From positions 1 through 6,472 of the forward strand of contig JBFGJY010000097.1 of assembly GCA_041576975.1 (NCBI GenBank): 6,472 bases of DNA, given 5' to 3'. The DNA is from JBFGJY01 sp041576975 (GTDB lineage: Bacteria > Pseudomonadota > Gammaproteobacteria > UBA4575). Positions 1 through 6,221 of this stretch are shown here, piece after piece. Within the stretch, counting starts at the first letter, position 1, and every line of letters starts with the position of its first letter. The notes beneath the pieces were generated by a model. That model had not been told where the DNA came from, did not search any database, and saw nothing but the letters and a program-made list of their open reading frames with translations. The translations under genes were made by a program, and so were the position numbers.

Positions 1-193
1 AATAACGGGGCGAGTCACATCTGTTTCATGTTCCCCTACCCTCAACAAATACATTGGGCTGGCTTTTGCTTCACCCGAATTTTCAGAAATTGGACAAAGA
101 ATTAATATAAAACTCTCTAATGCTGAAATAGTAAAAGCCACGGTAAGTCCGTTACCCTTTTATGATCCAGATAATAATCGCCAGCAGATGTAA
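1..193 (+). CDS. soxA: Sarcosine oxidase alpha subunit, C-terminal end (partial, 5' end outside window)
   Basis: Frame 2 is open from the window edge to the TAA at 191-193 and gives 63 residues. The tail contains TGRVTSVSCSPTLNKYIGLA and then SPLPFYDPDNNR. These match the end of the GcvT-like (aminomethyltransferase C-terminal) domain of the heterotetrameric sarcosine oxidase alpha chain, which typically ends in an FYDPEGxR-like motif. In that enzyme the alpha chain carries the NAD and folate sites, and the complex oxidises sarcosine to glycine in the cytoplasm. The match rests on the last 60 or so residues only, so a related dimethylglycine dehydrogenase or T-protein is possible. The soxG gene that starts 2 bases later makes SoxA the best call. 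Confidence 0.8.
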   Translation, partial: ITGRVTSVSCSPTLNKYIGLAFASPEFSEIGQRINIKLSNAEIVKATVSPLPFYDPDNNRQQM

Positions 194-195
194 TC

Positions 196-921
196 ATGAA
201 AAAAGCCACAATCATTCCAGAAAATTTTGAACGTCGAAGCTTCGTTTATCGAAAATTTGATGCGTTACAAGTTACTTGGTTAGAAAGTAATGGATATGCA
301 ACAGTTTCTTCAATTCTAGAACCTAATATTGAAACAACTTCCGCACAACATCTTGCTATTTGTGATCTAAGCCATCTGCAACGTATTGGGTTTAAAGGGG
401 TTGGCACATGTAAATGGTTGGAAAGTCAAAATATTCACATTCCTGCAAAAGTAAACTATGCATTACCCAATGAAAACGGTTGTTTAGTCGTAAGGCTTGG
501 AGTCAATGAGATATTGATATTCGATTGCTTGCGAAATACAACTAGTACCCCAGCTAGATTAGAACAACAATGGAATCAGCATTATTCACAAGGAAACAAT
601 AAGTATTGTTGTTATATTGTGCCACGTCAAGAAAGCCATGCATGTTTCTCTGTAACTGGTAGATATAGTTATGAAATGTTTTCTAAATTATGCGCGGTCG
701 ATCTTCGTAAAGAAAAGTTTGCTAATCATATGATTGCACAAACTTCACTTGCGCGTCTGGGGGCGATAATTATTCGTAATGACTTAAAAAGCCTGATTAA
801 TTATATAGTTCTTGTTGATAGCGCATCGGCAGAATATTGTTGGGATTGTTTGCTCGATGCCATGCATGAATTCAATGGGAAGGCCATTGGAACATCTGCT
901 TTGAAAACAATAGCTTCTTAA
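196..921 (+). CDS. soxG: Sarcosine oxidase gamma subunit
   Basis: The 241-residue product resembles the gamma chain of heterotetrameric sarcosine oxidase, a GcvT-like fold that packs against the alpha chain. Visible family stretches are AICDLSHLQRIGFKG (54-68), VTGRYSYEMFSKLCAVDLR (153-171), FANHMIAQTSLARL (175-188) and DSASAEYCWDCLLDAM (208-223). The last two are typical of one branch of the SoxG family, from memory of such proteins rather than a search. At 241 residues it is somewhat longer than many SoxG proteins, which are near 200. ATG 196 lies 2 bases after the soxA stop with no good Shine-Dalgarno sequence, so translation is probably coupled to soxA. There is no signal peptide or membrane segment. 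This is probably the last sox gene of its operon, although the ure genes may be co-transcribed with it. Confidence 0.85.
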   Translation: MKKATIIPENFERRSFVYRKFDALQVTWLESNGYATVSSILEPNIETTSAQHLAICDLSHLQRIGFKGVGTCKWLESQNIHIPAKVNYALPNENGCLVVRLGVNEILIFDCLRNTTSTPARLEQQWNQHYSQGNNKYCCYIVPRQESHACFSVTGRYSYEMFSKLCAVDLRKEKFANHMIAQTSLARLGAIIIRNDLKSLINYIVLVDSASAEYCWDCLLDAMHEFNGKAIGTSALKTIAS

Positions 922-984
922 AGCCATGATCTAAATTTTAAAATACAAGGCCTGCTGAATAAAATAATAACGATTTTTTTCCAG

Positions 985-1434
985 ATGATTCAAATAAAAG
1001 AAATAATTGCTCACGCACAAGACTCTAAAATTTCCAGTCAGCTTCACGACTTATCTCATCAAGATAAAGTCGAATATATCGTATTAGATCATGCCAATTT
1101 ACTACGTCGACGTTTTCGCACCAGAACAGATAAAGGTACGGATTGTGCTATTTCCATTTCACGTGATAAGAGATTATCGAATGGTGCCGTATTATTATTA
1201 GAAGATAATCGCGCTATAGTTGTAAAAATGGCAAAAGATCGATGGTTATCACTTAAACCAAAAGATATTTCTGCCGCGATTGAACTAGGATACTTTGCTG
1301 GAAATATGCACTGGCGGGTCAAATTTGGAAAAGAGCGCATCGACATAGCGCTCGAAAGTCCAGAAGAAATTTACCTCGATCGTTTGAAAGACTTTTTTAG
1401 TGAAAAAAAAATAACACGATGCGACGATGACTGA
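985..1434 (+). CDS. ureE: Urease accessory protein UreE (nickel metallochaperone)
   Basis: The 149-residue protein has the UreE two-domain layout. An N-terminal beta-rich domain carries DHANLLRRRFRTRTDKGTD (35-53), and a C-terminal metal-binding domain carries ELGYFAGNMHWRVKF (100-114). His109 in the GNMH motif is the conserved interfacial nickel ligand of the dimer. UreE delivers nickel to UreG in the cytoplasm during urease activation. The C-terminus ends in TRCDDD (144-149) and lacks the His-rich tail of Klebsiella-type UreE. Cys146 and the three Asp residues could be an alternative weak metal site, but that is a guess. No clear Shine-Dalgarno sequence precedes ATG 985. The 63-base gap from soxG contains a T tract just before the start. 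The gene overlaps ureF by 8 bases. Confidence 0.93.
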   Translation: MIQIKEIIAHAQDSKISSQLHDLSHQDKVEYIVLDHANLLRRRFRTRTDKGTDCAISISRDKRLSNGAVLLLEDNRAIVVKMAKDRWLSLKPKDISAAIELGYFAGNMHWRVKFGKERIDIALESPEEIYLDRLKDFFSEKKITRCDDD

Positions 1435-2107
1435 AGAAGAACAAATACTTACTCTTTTACAACACGGCGATAGCTTTTTTCCTTCCGGCGCCGTGTCATT
1501 TTCTTGGGGTTTGGAAATGTTGAAAAATGACAATGTTATTAATTCCAAAAGCGAACTAGAAGATTATATAGAAAATCAACTTACTGAAAGATGGGGCCCT
1601 TTTGATCGTGTTATTTTATTCCGCACCTATGAATGCGCAGATAACATAGAAAAAGTGATTTTTATCGATAATCTTATTGAATGTATGACATTAACAACCG
1701 AACTAAGAGAAGGCTCTAAGCGCTTAGGAATTGCGCTACTCACCACATATAAAAAATTAAATAATGAAATAGCACAACGCTATCTAACAATCATGAATAA
1801 CCAACAAGCTCATGGCCATCTTTCAGTTAGCCAAGGTTTGATTTGGAAATCAATAGGGTTATCGAAAAATTCTGTATTGATGTTATCTGCATACACATTA
1901 TGCATTTCTGTTCTTGGTGCTGCGCTGCGCTTAGGGATGGTTGGTCATATTGACTGCCAGAACAGTTTAACAAGAGTTCGTAGATTAATTACCGATATTT
2001 CAACTTGGCCTATTCCTGAAATTGAAGAGATTCATTCATTTACTCCTTTTACAGATATTGCATCAATGCGCCATGAGAATACTGATTCAAGACTATTTGC
2101 AAATTAA
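1427..2107 (+). CDS. ureF: Urease accessory protein UreF
   Basis: The 226-residue, mostly helical protein matches UreF, which binds UreD on apo-urease, recruits the UreG dimer and acts in nickel insertion fidelity. Family landmarks are LLQHGDSFFPSG (10-21), SFSWGLE (24-30), TELREGSKRLG (91-101), AHGHLSVSQGLIW (128-140) and AALRLGMVGHIDCQ (165-178). The C-terminal tail SMRHENTDSRLFAN (213-226) keeps the SMRHE...RLF signature that, in the Helicobacter complex, contacts UreD/UreH and UreG. The start ATG lies inside the last codons of ureE, so translation is likely coupled. A 29-base gap with a strong Shine-Dalgarno sequence separates it from ureAB. The length is normal and no break is seen. Confidence 0.95.
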   Translation: MTEEEQILTLLQHGDSFFPSGAVSFSWGLEMLKNDNVINSKSELEDYIENQLTERWGPFDRVILFRTYECADNIEKVIFIDNLIECMTLTTELREGSKRLGIALLTTYKKLNNEIAQRYLTIMNNQQAHGHLSVSQGLIWKSIGLSKNSVLMLSAYTLCISVLGAALRLGMVGHIDCQNSLTRVRRLITDISTWPIPEIEEIHSFTPFTDIASMRHENTDSRLFAN

Positions 2108-2125
2108 AAGAAGCGTTAAAAATAC

Positions 2126-2131
2126 GGAGGA
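2126..2131 (+). promoter_or_regulatory. Strong ribosome binding site of ureAB
   Basis: GGAGGA lies 5 bases before the ATG at 2137. It is the best Shine-Dalgarno match in the window. The upstream accessory genes have none that is clear, which suggests that the structural subunits are translated at a higher rate than ureE and ureF. It also supports ATG 2137 as the start. Confidence 0.85.
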
Positions 2132-2136
2132 GACTT

Positions 2137-2838
2137 ATGCTTTTAACACCAACAGAATTAGAACGTTTAACTATTTATACTGCTGCTGAGCTTGCAAGAA
2201 AAAGAAGAAAAAAAGGGCTGCAATTAAATTATCCTGAGGCAACCGCGATAATTGCAGATGAGATTTTAGAAGGGGCAAGAGAAGGCCGCACCGTGGCTGA
2301 GCTAATCAGCTTCGGCTCGACACTATTAAGTACAGATGATGTCATGCCAGGTGTGGATGAAATGATGCATATGCTTCAAGTCGAGGCGACATTCCCCGAT
2401 GGTACTAAGTTAGTGACCGTGCATGAACCTATCCGGTCAGGGAAGAAGAAATCAAAATCCAAAGATGATGTAACTCCAGGAGAAATTGTACCAGGCGATG
2501 GTGATGTAAAAATTAATGCTGGTAAACGCTCAAAGATACTCAAGGTACTAAATACTGGTGATCGACCTGTTCAAGTAGGCAGCCATTTCCATTTCTTTGA
2601 AGTCAATCCGGCCTTAGACTTTAAACGAAAAGATGCATTTGGCATGCACTTAGATATTCCAGCCGGAACAGCAGTGCGCTTTGAGCCAGGTGAAAGTAAA
2701 GAAATACAACTAGTTACATTTGGCGGTGCGGGTGAAGTACATGGTTTGAATAGTTTAACGAACGGATCTACTTCTAATGAGGTTAAAAAACGAGAAGCAT
2801 TACATAAAGCAAAAATTCGCGGATTTAAAGGGGTATAA
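2137..2838 (+). CDS. ureAB: Urease fused gamma-beta subunit
   Basis: One 233-residue chain joins the two small urease subunits. Residues 1-100 are the gamma part: LTPTELERL (3-11), ELARKRRKKGLQLNYPEA (18-35), DDVMPGVDEM (67-76) and TFPDGTKLVTVHEPI (85-99). Residues 101-111 are a Lys/Ser-rich linker. From about 112 comes the beta part: TPGEIVPGDGDVKIN (113-127), GDRPVQVGSHFHFFEVN (141-157), LDIPAGTAVRFEPGE (172-186) and ALHKAKIRGFKG (221-232). The same fusion occurs in Helicobacter (there named UreA, about 238 residues) and in some other bacteria, whereas most bacteria have separate ureA and ureB genes. The product assembles with UreC into the multimeric apo-urease. It lacks the extended C-terminal tail of Helicobacter UreA that supports the dodecamer, so a simple trimer of UreAB-UreC is more likely (inference). 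Confidence 0.96.
   Translation: MLLTPTELERLTIYTAAELARKRRKKGLQLNYPEATAIIADEILEGAREGRTVAELISFGSTLLSTDDVMPGVDEMMHMLQVEATFPDGTKLVTVHEPIRSGKKKSKSKDDVTPGEIVPGDGDVKINAGKRSKILKVLNTGDRPVQVGSHFHFFEVNPALDFKRKDAFGMHLDIPAGTAVRFEPGESKEIQLVTFGGAGEVHGLNSLTNGSTSNEVKKREALHKAKIRGFKGV
2827..2833 (+). promoter_or_regulatory. Ribosome binding site of ureC
   Basis: AAAGGGG lies inside the last codons of ureAB, 7 bases before the ureC ATG at 2841. A ribosome finishing ureAB would therefore be placed to start ureC, fitting equal production of the two subunits. Confidence 0.55.
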
Positions 2839-2840
2839 AA

Positions 2841-4553
2841 ATGATTAAAATTTCAAGAAAGGAATATGCAGTTATGTATGGCCCCACCACGGGAGATGCA
2901 GTTCGCCTAGGTGATACTTCATTGTTGGCAGAAGTAGAGCATGACTACGCTGTACATGGAGATGAATGTCTACATGGTGGTGGTAAAACGCTACGTGATG
3001 GCTTGGGATTAACACCTGGTTATGATAGCGCAGCAGGGTCCTTAGACATGTTAATTAGTAACGCCCTTGTTATCGATCCTGTTTTAGGAATTGTAAAAGC
3101 AGATATTGGGATTAAAGAAGGGAAAATTGCCGGTGTTGGCAAAGCAGGTAATCCTGCAACTATGGATGGTGTTGATCCAGATCTTGTTTGTGCTGCGGCA
3201 ACTACAGTACGAGATGCCGAAGGGCTCATAGCTACACCAGGTGGTATTGATGTGCATGTGCATTTCGATAGCGCACAATTATGTGAACATGCATTGAGCT
3301 CTGGCATTACGACAATGATTGGTGGATCACTTGGACCAATAACAGTGGGCATCGATTGTGGAGGTGCTTGGAATGTTGGGAAGATGTTGCAAGCGTCCGA
3401 GCAATGGCCCATCAATTTTGGTTTTTTAGGGCGTGGTAACTCTTCTAAACCTAGATCTTTAACTGACCAAATGGCAGGAGGCTGTTTAGGACTCAAGATC
3501 CATGAGGACTGGGGTGCTATGCCTGCAGTAATTGACACCTGCCTGACCGTTGCAGACGATCTAGACTTTCAAGTCCAACTACATACCGATACCCTCAATG
3601 AAAGCGGATTTGTTGAAAATACATTAGCTGCAATCAATGGACGAACCATTCATATGTACCACACTGAAGGTGCAGGCGGAGGGCATGCTCCCGATATTAT
3701 TCGAGTCGCAGGCGAATATAATTGTCTACCCTCCTCTACTAACCCAACTAATCCGTATACGGTTAATACATTTGATGAACATTTAGATATGACCATGGTG
3801 TGCCATCATTTAAATCCTGCCATTCCTGAAGATGTTGCATTTGCTGAAAGTCGAATTCGTGCACAGACTATCGCAGCAGAAGATGTGTTACACGATCTTG
3901 GCGCAATTTCTATGTTGGGTTCGGATAGTCAAGGCATGGGTCGTATCAATGAAGTCATTTGTAGAACCTGGCAACTTGCAAGCAAGATGAAGGATCAACG
4001 TGGTCGACTATCCGAAGAAACTACAAAACGTGGAGATAATCAAAGAATAAAGCGTTATATCGCGAAATACACCATCAACGCGGCACGTACATTTGGAATC
4101 GATCAATACATTGGTTCCTTAGAAAAAGGGAAATTTGGTGATGTAGTGTTATGGAAGCCCGCTTTTTTTGGAATAAAACCAGAGCTAATTGTAAAAGGTG
4201 GCTTTATTGTTTGGTCGGCTATGGGTGATAGCGCCGCATCATTAATGACCTGTGAACCGATAGCCATGCGGCCACAATGGGGTACATTTGGTAATGCTAA
4301 ACAACATCTAAGCGCAAATTTCGTTAACCAATCAGCAGTGAATGCCAATGTAGGAGAGAAATTACAACTTCAAAAAATTAATCTACCCGCACAAGGAACT
4401 CGAAAACTTAATAAAGGCCACATGTTACATAATGAGAGTTGCCCAAAAGTTACTGTCAACCCAGAGACTTTTGATGTTTATGTAGATGGAGAACTCGCAA
4501 CATGTGAACCAGCTAAAAAATTACCTTTGACACAACGCTACATGCTTCGATGA
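2841..4553 (+). CDS. ureC: Urease catalytic alpha subunit
   Basis: The 570-residue catalytic subunit hydrolyses urea to ammonia and carbamate at a two-nickel centre. It opens with ISRKEYAVMYGPTTGDAVRL (4-23), as in all UreC proteins. The metal ligands are all present: His139 and His141 (HVH), the Lys219 that is carbamylated and its neighbour His221 (KIHED), His248, His274 and Asp362. The active-site flap carries Cys321-His322 (VCHHL), and Arg338 is also present. The enzyme should therefore be competent once loaded with nickel. Residues 161-175, GGSLGPITVGIDCGG, replace the GGGTGPAxGTxAT stretch of the common UreC type. This variant, with IDTCLTVADDLDFQVQ (231-246), is what I recall from ureases that also have a fused UreAB. 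The gene follows ureAB by 2 bases and its stop overlaps ureG. Confidence 0.98.
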   Translation: MIKISRKEYAVMYGPTTGDAVRLGDTSLLAEVEHDYAVHGDECLHGGGKTLRDGLGLTPGYDSAAGSLDMLISNALVIDPVLGIVKADIGIKEGKIAGVGKAGNPATMDGVDPDLVCAAATTVRDAEGLIATPGGIDVHVHFDSAQLCEHALSSGITTMIGGSLGPITVGIDCGGAWNVGKMLQASEQWPINFGFLGRGNSSKPRSLTDQMAGGCLGLKIHEDWGAMPAVIDTCLTVADDLDFQVQLHTDTLNESGFVENTLAAINGRTIHMYHTEGAGGGHAPDIIRVAGEYNCLPSSTNPTNPYTVNTFDEHLDMTMVCHHLNPAIPEDVAFAESRIRAQTIAAEDVLHDLGAISMLGSDSQGMGRINEVICRTWQLASKMKDQRGRLSEETTKRGDNQRIKRYIAKYTINAARTFGIDQYIGSLEKGKFGDVVLWKPAFFGIKPELIVKGGFIVWSAMGDSAASLMTCEPIAMRPQWGTFGNAKQHLSANFVNQSAVNANVGEKLQLQKINLPAQGTRKLNKGHMLHNESCPKVTVNPETFDVYVDGELATCEPAKKLPLTQRYMLR

Positions 4554-5182
4554 ATGCGTCAGCACCTCAAAAAGGAACTGGCCCCGCGCGAGTTGGTGTG
4601 GGTGGGCCAGTTGGATCTGGGAAAACAGCACTCATCGAGCAATTAATCCCGTTCTTTATCAAGCGTGGAAATGAAATTGCTATCGTAACGAATGATTTAG
4701 TCACTCGAGAAGATGCCAAACGTTTACAACGATCTGGCTTGCTGGCACCAGAACGTATAGTTGCAGTCGAGGCTGGTGCTTGTCCACATACCGTCATTCG
4801 AGAAGATCCAACATTAAACATTCAAGCAGCTGATCGTTTGGATCATGAGTTTGAAAACTTAGATATTATATTGATTGAAAGTGGCGGTGATAATCTCGCT
4901 TCTACTTTCTCTCTCGACCTTGTAGATTATTGGATGTTTGTAATAGATACATCTGAAGGCGATGACATTCCGCGTAAAAGAGGACCTGGCGTCGTACAAT
5001 CTGATTTGCTAGTAATTAATAAAGTAGACTTAGCGCCTTATGTAGGTGCAGACATTAATTTAATGGTGAAAGAAGGTCGTGAAGTTAGGAATAATAAACC
5101 TATTGTGCTTACCAATTGCAAAACAGGAGAAGGAATAGAAGAAGTCGCAGATCATATAATCAATAACGTGCTATTTCACTAA
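4550..5182 (+). CDS. ureG: Urease accessory GTPase UreG
   Basis: The 210-residue protein is a SIMIBI-class GTPase that dimerises on nickel binding and drives metal insertion into urease when it hydrolyses GTP. Seen in order: P-loop GVGGPVGSGKT (16-26), VTNDLVTREDAKRL (46-59), the nickel-binding CPH motif Cys78-Pro79-His80 within EAGACPHTVIRED, ESGGDN (110-115), GDDIPRKRGPGV (137-148) and the guanine-specificity motif NKVD (157-160). The common form has TGGCPH, while here the residues before Cys78 are AGA. The short N-terminus has no His-rich stretch. The ATG overlaps the ureC stop as ATGA, with no clear Shine-Dalgarno sequence, so translation is probably by re-initiation after ureC. Confidence 0.97.
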   Translation: MNASAPQKGTGPARVGVGGPVGSGKTALIEQLIPFFIKRGNEIAIVTNDLVTREDAKRLQRSGLLAPERIVAVEAGACPHTVIREDPTLNIQAADRLDHEFENLDIILIESGGDNLASTFSLDLVDYWMFVIDTSEGDDIPRKRGPGVVQSDLLVINKVDLAPYVGADINLMVKEGREVRNNKPIVLTNCKTGEGIEEVADHIINNVLFH

Positions 5183-5206
5183 AATATAATTATAAAAAAG
5201 AAATGC

Positions 5207-6016
5207 ATGTGCAGATTATCACTTGAATTTTCTAGGAACGGAGATGGCAAGACTTATCTTGAAAATCAGTATGCGTCTTATCCTTTTCACATTTGCAGAA
5301 CTCAATATATTGAGGATGATCCACTTGGAATGGCAAATATATATATACAATCAGCATCTGGTGGTATTTATGAAAATGAATCACTCACAACCAATATTAT
5401 TGCAAATTCAAGGTCATACAGTCATATAACTACACAGGCCTCAACCCTTGTACATGGCATGACAAATGGAGAAGCGCAGCAAACAGTCAATATAAATGCT
5501 ATAGAACATGCATATACAGAATATGTTTCGGACCCCTTAATACTATTTCCAGCATCTAAGCTCAACTCAAAAATAAATATTTATTCTGATGAAACTAGCA
5601 CTGCAATTATTGCAGATGCTTTTTTATTACACTTTCTTAATGGTGAAGATCATATATTTAATCAATTCAATAACTATTTAAATATTTATACAGATGGAAA
5701 TGAACTTCTTGCTAAAGATATATACATAGTAAACCAAAAAAACTTTTTAAATATAAAAAGTAAATATATCAGCATGGGCACCATTTCTATTATTAATCGA
5801 TCAACCATTAAAAAGGATTTGTTAAAAACATTACAAGTAAGTATACAAGCAAACAACGATATTTATGGTGGCGCTACGCTATTGCCTAATGAATGTGGGA
5901 TCATTATAAAATTCCTAGCTACCGATGGTGACACTTTAAAAAAAGCTATACTTAATTCTTGGATACAAATTAGAGAGTCCATCGTTGGTATAAAACCTAA
6001 GACTAGAAGAAAATAG
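5207..6016 (+). CDS. ureD: Urease accessory protein UreD (UreH), divergent
   Basis: The 269-residue beta-rich protein is a diverged UreD, the scaffold that binds apo-urease and UreF and offers a route for nickel. Family traces are YIQSASGGIYENESLTTNI (46-64, the GG...GD region, with Glu-Asn-Glu in place of the usual Gly-Asp), ITTQASTLVHGM (74-85, usually TTQAxTKVY) and EYVSDPLILFPASKL (105-119, the usual LPxPxIxF region). The call is strengthened because ureD is the one accessory gene otherwise missing from the cluster. Codon use is very AT-rich: about 20% GC at 5641-5700, counted by hand, against about 42% at 3241-3300 in ureC. The chosen ATG 5207 overlaps an out-of-frame ATG at 5203, and the Shine-Dalgarno sequence is weak (AAAAAAGAA). 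The gene starts 24 bases after ureG. Confidence 0.85.
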   Translation: MCRLSLEFSRNGDGKTYLENQYASYPFHICRTQYIEDDPLGMANIYIQSASGGIYENESLTTNIIANSRSYSHITTQASTLVHGMTNGEAQQTVNINAIEHAYTEYVSDPLILFPASKLNSKINIYSDETSTAIIADAFLLHFLNGEDHIFNQFNNYLNIYTDGNELLAKDIYIVNQKNFLNIKSKYISMGTISIINRSTIKKDLLKTLQVSIQANNDIYGGATLLPNECGIIIKFLATDGDTLKKAILNSWIQIRESIVGIKPKTRRK

Positions 6017-6059
6017 ATAACTAACTTTAATCACCGTATTACTTATTATTAGACTTATA

Positions 6060-6071
6060 TTGGGTGCCCAA
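6060..6071. promoter_or_regulatory. Palindrome TTGGGTGCCCAA with a TATAAT box downstream
   Basis: This is a perfect inverted repeat with 5-base arms and a 2-base centre, 44 bases after the ureD stop. A consensus -10 hexamer TATAAT sits at 6079-6084, 7 bases further on, but no good -35 lies at the right distance. The centre is too short for a stable RNA hairpin and no T run follows, so a terminator is unlikely. It could be a protein-binding site near a promoter, or chance in AT-rich DNA. Confidence 0.25.
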
Positions 6072-6144
6072 CATACGTTATAATCCGATCACATGGCATC
6101 AGTTCTCAAACTCTTAATATAATCTAGTTCCTTATCTACCACTG

Positions 6145-6159
6145 CAACACCAGGTGTTG
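6145..6159. promoter_or_regulatory. 15-base palindrome, possible operator
   Basis: CAACACC-A-GGTGTTG is a perfect inverted repeat with 7-base arms around a single central A. It lies 62 bases before the ATG of the downstream B3/B4-domain gene and just upstream of its possible promoter. The odd-length, near-zero spacer geometry suits a dimeric repressor site better than an RNA hairpin. I cannot name a regulator. Confidence 0.4.
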
Positions 6160-6173
6160 GATTAAAATACAAT

Positions 6174-6202
6174 TAGACATTTGTATTAACAACATATATA
6201 TC
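6174..6202 (+). promoter_or_regulatory. Possible sigma-70 promoter of the B3/B4-domain gene
   Basis: TAGACA (6174-6179) matches five of six bases of the -35 consensus. With a 17-base spacer it is followed by TATATC (6197-6202), four of six for the -10. The start of transcription would fall near 6209, leaving a short leader before ATG 6222. The region is so AT-rich that such matches arise easily. Two consensus TATAAT boxes without good -35 partners lie further upstream, at 6079-6084 and 6118-6123. Confidence 0.3.
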
Positions 6203-6221
6203 AATTTGAATTAACTGCACA

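Noticed and set aside
938..984. Internal promoter or terminator between soxG and ureE (TAAAAT at 939-944; T tract at 974-980)
   Set aside because: No -35 match sits at a proper distance from TAAAAT, and no stable stem precedes the T tract. I cannot support either call, so whether ure is transcribed separately stays open.
1089..1548. Two minus-strand open frames of 85 and 87 codons over ureE and ureF
   Set aside because: They lie opposite two conserved genes, overlap each other, and have no ribosome site or recognisable motif.
3020..3538. 172-codon open frame on the - strand inside ureC
   Set aside because: It is the antisense shadow of a conserved, fully supported ureC region. Its translation is low-complexity (Ser/Pro/Ile rich) and matches no family I know.
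4103..4821. Minus-strand open frames of 81 and 84 codons over the end of ureC and the start of ureG
   Set aside because: They are shadows of conserved coding sequence. The P-loop and UreC C-terminal regions on the + strand explain the DNA fully.
5155..5190. TATAAT boxes at 5155-5160 and 5185-5190 as a ureD promoter
   Set aside because: Neither has a recognisable -35 partner, and AT-rich DNA gives such boxes by chance. The 24-base gap fits co-transcription with ureG.
5223..5429. 68-codon + strand frame inside ureD
   Set aside because: It overlaps ureD in another frame with no start signal, and the ureD frame is the one with UreD family traces and full length.
6017..6080. Rho-independent terminator after ureD
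   Set aside because: No GC-rich stem followed by a T run is present. The only inverted repeat (6060-6071) has a 2-base centre and no T tract.
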